NCBI GenBank assembly: GCA_029939815.1
Contig: JAOZSF010000141.1
Coordinates: 1 to 5,737 of the forward strand
Direction: 5' to 3'
DNA from: a bacterium
GTDB taxonomy: Bacteria > Auribacterota > UBA3054 > B51-G9
DNA length: 5,737 nt
Position 1 is the stretch's first letter, and every line of letters starts with the position of its first letter. The notes under the pieces were generated by a model that was given only the letters and a program-made list of their open reading frames with translations, made no database searches and was not told the origin of the DNA. The position numbers and the translations under genes were made by a program. Below, piece after piece: positions 5,706 through 5,737 of the stretch.

Positions 5706-5737
5706 GTTATTCGTTATTCGTTATTCGTTATTCGTTA
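5706..5737. repeat. 7-bp tandem repeat upstream of the DksA-like gene
   Basis: Four exact GTTATTC units (5706-5733) and a partial fifth (5734-5737) run off the window end, so the true copy number is unknown. On the coding strand of the DksA-like gene the unit reads GAATAAC. The array ends 15 bp before the AAGGAG ribosome site, so it lies in the promoter or leader region. Copy-number change would alter spacing in non-helical steps of 7 bp. No clear -35/-10 pair was found between array and gene. Confidence 0.9.

Overview
The window is 5.7 kb of AT-rich bacterial chromosome with six clear protein genes, one small membrane-protein gene and several kinds of short repeat. A signal peptidase II, a LolA-like periplasmic lipoprotein carrier and a membrane-anchored envelope protein point to a diderm (outer-membrane) bacterium. 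The taxon cannot be fixed from this sequence. Low G+C, mixed use of Shine-Dalgarno sites, a eukaryote-like Hal2/SAL1-type phosphatase and a DksA-like gene directly upstream of lspA would fit a member of the FCB or PVC groups or a nearby candidate phylum, but that is inference.

Layout. Positions 1-79 hold a 9-bp tandem repeat, followed by a near-consensus sigma70-type promoter (112-140) and a plus-strand pair: an ATP-cone/uridine-kinase-like fusion protein (170-1510) and a 52-residue membrane protein (1520-1678). A second good promoter (1697-1725) precedes a 3'(2'),5'-bisphosphate nucleotidase of Hal2 type (1765-2733). The gap behind it is largely filled by a 153-bp interrupted palindrome (2742-2894) that looks like a small non-coding mobile or palindromic element. 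Next come a membrane-anchored coiled-coil protein of unknown function (2919-3941) and a LolA-like protein (4075-4824). The LolA-like gene runs head-on into a minus-strand operon of a DksA/TraR-like regulator (5679-5299) and lspA (5302-4757). The two convergent genes share 68 bp of coding sequence, and that overlap contains a REP-like palindromic stretch. A second tandem repeat (7-bp unit) lies directly upstream of the DksA-like gene and runs off the window end.

How the genes fit together. Two genes concern nucleotides: the kinase fusion probably phosphorylates a nucleoside, with an ATP-cone that suggests allosteric control by adenine nucleotides, and the phosphatase removes 3'-phosphoadenosine 5'-phosphate. 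The right half concerns the envelope: LspA cleaves lipoprotein signal peptides in the inner membrane and LolA-type proteins carry lipoproteins across the periplasm. No complete new defence or mobile system is visible. The most unusual items are the ATP-cone/kinase fusion, the palindromic element at 2742-2894, the shared REP-like overlap of the two convergent genes, and the two short tandem repeats with related units, each placed upstream of a gene in the same relative orientation.
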